From assembly GCA_937891725.1 (NCBI GenBank), contig CALAHL010000629.1, positions 1 through 7,974 on the forward strand: a DNA stretch of 7,974 nucleotides. Direction: 5' to 3'. Position 1 is the stretch's first letter, and every line of letters starts with the position of its first letter. Below the pieces are notes generated by a model. That model searched no databases and was not told the DNA's origin. It saw only the letters and a list, made by a program, of their open reading frames with translations. This document shows positions 6,899 through 7,974 of the stretch, one piece after another. Both the position numbers and the translations under genes were made by a program. The DNA comes from an uncultured Rhodospirillaceae bacterium. GTDB taxonomy: Bacteria > Pseudomonadota > Alphaproteobacteria > Thalassobaculales > Thalassobaculaceae.

Positions 6899-6916
6899 CG
6901 TAACAACCGGTAACAA
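6897..6916 (+). repeat. Tandem 10-bp direct repeat CCSGTAACAA
   Basis: CCCGTAACAA (6897-6906) is followed immediately by CCGGTAACAA (6907-6916), one mismatch in ten. The period is close to one helical turn, so both copies face the same side of the DNA. The first copy shares its first two bases with the end of the 12-bp stem. Binding by a regulator is conceivable; chance cannot be excluded for two copies. Confidence 0.5.
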
Positions 6917-6930
6917 TTGGTGATTTTGCT

Positions 6931-6972
6931 AGCCCCATTGGATCGGATAGATCTAATGGGGTTCGTTTTTTT
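6931..6972 (+). terminator. Rho-independent terminator after ftsZ
   Basis: AGCCCCATTGGATC (6931-6944) pairs with GATCTAATGGGGTT (6950-6963) as a 14-bp stem that includes two G-U pairs, with a GGATA loop. After CG come seven T residues (6966-6972). A strong stem plus T-tract is a canonical intrinsic terminator for the + strand. It probably ends the murC-to-ftsZ transcript and insulates lpxC. There is no matching A-tract on the left side, so it is not expected to act on - strand transcripts. Confidence 0.92.
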
Positions 6973-7076
6973 ACCCGGTCGAGCTCGCTGGAATTTCGGG
7001 TAGCGACTCGCGGGAAACCGAGGATCTTCAAAGGGGCCGAGGGGGCCCGGAAGTCCACGGGACGGTTGGGACGCGG

Positions 7077-7111
7077 CGTCTAATATCAGATCCATCAGAG
7101 ATGTTTAGACG
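7077..7111. repeat. Dyad with internal direct repeat upstream of lpxC
   Basis: CGTCTAA (7077-7083) and TTAGACG (7105-7111) are perfect inverted copies 21 bases apart. Between them ATCAGA occurs twice (7085-7090 and 7094-7099), and CATC/GATG (7093-7096, 7100-7103) can close a small inner stem. It overlaps the TAATAT hexamer, so it could be an operator over the lpxC promoter or an RNA fold in the leader. Confidence 0.4.
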
Positions 7112-7149
7112 TTCATTATGGCCTGCTCGGGTCCACTTTAAGGCGAGAC

Positions 7150-7153
7150 GAGG
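7150..7153 (+). promoter_or_regulatory. Candidate ribosome sites for two lpxC starts
   Basis: GAGG here lies 6 bases before the ATG at 7160. A second site, GGAAGGA at 7165-7171, lies 9 bases before the ATG at 7181 (with another ATG at 7184). Both are in the same frame, so the start is ambiguous by 7 or 8 residues. By family length the later start is slightly closer to E. coli LpxC; the earlier one has the tighter spacing. Confidence 0.45.
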
Positions 7154-7159
7154 GTTCAA

Positions 7160-7974
7160 ATGCCGGAAGGATTTCCAAGAATGATGTACGGAACCGTACG
7201 GCAAAAGACCATCAAACAGCCGATCCCCTGTCGGGGCATCGGCCTGCATAGCGGGCGCCAGATCAGCATGACCCTCCGGCCGGCTGCGGCCGATACCGGG
7301 ATCGTTTTCCTTCGCACCGATGTCGCAGCGGCGGGTCAGCAGGACCCGATCATTCCCGCGTTGTGGAATCGGGTGGTCTACACCCAGCTTTGCACCGTGA
7401 TCGCCAACGAAGACGGTGTGTCGGTCGGCACGATCGAGCATCTGATGGCGGCTTTGGCCGGCTGTGAGATCGACAATATCGTGGTGGACGTGGACGGGGC
7501 CGAACTTCCGGTGATGGATGGCTCGTCCGATCCGTTCATCCTGCTGATCGAAAGCGCAGGCGTGGTCGAACTGGACGCGGCCCGCCGGGCGATCGAGATC
7601 CGATCGGCCGTGCAGAGCGGCGATGACGTTCGGGGCGTGACCTTCGATCGTGGACCGATCTGCTCGATCGACTTCGAGATCGATTTCGAGAGTTCCGTGA
7701 TCGGCCGGCAGCGTCGTCGGCTCGAGCTGGTGGGCGATGCCTTCAAACAGGATGTTTCGAAGGCGCGGACCTTCGGGTTTCTTTCGGATACCGAGAAGCT
7801 GCGCTCGATGGGCCTGGCCCTTGGCGGCTCGCTCGACAATGCGGTCGTGATCGATGAGGACCGGGTACTGAACGAGGGTGGGCTTCGCTTTAAGGACGAA
7901 TTCGTGCGCCACAAGATCCTGGACTGTGTCGGCGATCTTTATCTCGCAGGCGCACCGATCATCGGCGATATCAC
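7160..7974 (+). CDS. lpxC: UDP-3-O-acyl-N-acetylglucosamine deacetylase LpxC, 5' part
   Basis: LpxC is the zinc-dependent cytoplasmic deacetylase for the committed step of lipid A synthesis, acting on UDP-3-O-acyl-GlcNAc. The frame stays open to the right edge, giving 271 residues plus two bases; the family is about 300, so roughly the last 35 are missing. Visible motifs are RGIGLHSG (25-32), TIEHLMAAL (91-99) with catalytic E93 and zinc ligand H94, MDGSSDPF (119-126), KARTFGF (201-207), and EFVRHKILDCVGDLYLAG (247-264) with zinc ligands H251 and D255. The catalytic histidine of the later GHALN-type motif, and the C-terminal tail that in some bacteria controls FtsH degradation, lie outside. 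I took the first in-frame ATG; ATGs at 7181 and 7184 are real alternatives. It follows ftsZ, the common alphaproteobacterial arrangement, but a terminator separates the two. Confidence 0.97.
   Translation, partial: MPEGFPRMMYGTVRQKTIKQPIPCRGIGLHSGRQISMTLRPAAADTGIVFLRTDVAAAGQQDPIIPALWNRVVYTQLCTVIANEDGVSVGTIEHLMAALAGCEIDNIVVDVDGAELPVMDGSSDPFILLIESAGVVELDAARRAIEIRSAVQSGDDVRGVTFDRGPICSIDFEIDFESSVIGRQRRRLELVGDAFKQDVSKARTFGFLSDTEKLRSMGLALGGSLDNAVVIDEDRVLNEGGLRFKDEFVRHKILDCVGDLYLAGAPIIGDI

Larger units (their letters stand above)
6973..7159 (+). promoter_or_regulatory. lpxC leader and presumed promoter region
   Basis: These 187 bases lie between the terminator and lpxC, and no ORF is supported in them. 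Since the terminator precedes it, an lpxC promoter is expected here, but I see no convincing -35/-10 pair: the hexamer TAATAT at 7081-7086 resembles a -10 yet has no matching -35 at the right distance, and TTGGGA at 7066-7071 is too close to it. A single GANTC site (GACTC, 7005-7009), the methylation target of CcrM in many Alphaproteobacteria, is present. No TTAA-N7-TTAA CtrA box is seen. A small dyad at 7077-7111 is listed separately. Confidence 0.45.

Noticed and set aside
6897..6916. Tandem repeat as a CRISPR array or DnaA-box cluster
   Set aside because: There are only two 10-bp units with no spacer, and the sequence does not match TTATNCACA on either strand.
4866..7058. 730-codon open frame on the - strand opposite ftsZ
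   Set aside because: It is a mirror of high-GC codon bias. Its product is rich in Arg, Gly, His and Asp with no recognisable fold, while the + strand encodes an unmistakable FtsZ.
7028..7912. 294-codon open frame on the - strand opposite lpxC
   Set aside because: The + strand frame carries all the LpxC zinc-site motifs seen so far; the antisense frame has none and would also run across the lpxC leader.
1..7974. Mobile element, phage or defence system inside the window
   Set aside because: No transposase, integrase, terminal repeats or tRNA was seen, and gene order and composition are continuous with a conserved housekeeping cluster.

Overview
This window holds the distal part of a division and cell wall (dcw) cluster. 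All genes are on the + strand in the order murC (3' part), murB, ddl, ftsQ, ftsA, ftsZ, lpxC (5' part). The high GC content, an FtsZ ending in a DDLLDIPAFLRRQAN peptide after a long disordered linker, a D-Ala-D-Ala ligase inside the cluster, and lpxC directly after ftsZ together point to a Gram-negative alphaproteobacterium. A Rhodospirillales-like lineage is my best guess, but the window alone cannot fix the order or genus.

Positions 1-2797 carry three cytoplasmic peptidoglycan-precursor enzymes: MurC (adds L-Ala to UDP-MurNAc), MurB (reduces the enolpyruvyl group to form UDP-MurNAc) and Ddl (makes D-Ala-D-Ala). They are packed with 4-base ATGA overlaps at murC/murB and murB/ddl, and a 13-base overlap at ddl/ftsQ. 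This is the pattern of one translationally coupled mRNA. Positions 2785-4974 encode FtsQ (bitopic divisome protein with a POTRA domain) and FtsA (actin-like membrane tether for FtsZ, GTG start). FtsZ, the tubulin-like ring protein, follows at 5154-6827 after a 179-base gap that holds small hairpins and a palindrome.

Positions 6828-7159 (332 bases) have no supported gene but are dense in structure. They hold a 7-bp inverted repeat just after the ftsZ stop, a 12-bp perfect inverted repeat, a 10-bp tandem repeat, and a textbook rho-independent terminator ending in T7. Beyond the terminator lies an lpxC leader with another small dyad. lpxC then runs off the right edge. LpxC catalyses the first committed step of lipid A synthesis, so the cluster joins wall precursor supply, Z-ring assembly and outer-membrane synthesis. 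The terminator suggests that lpxC has its own promoter or depends on read-through.

I looked for an undescribed system and did not find one. The coding content is a conserved housekeeping cluster with intact motifs. The points that merit a second look are non-coding (the structured ftsA-ftsZ and ftsZ-lpxC gaps), plus a short amphipathic island within the FtsZ linker.
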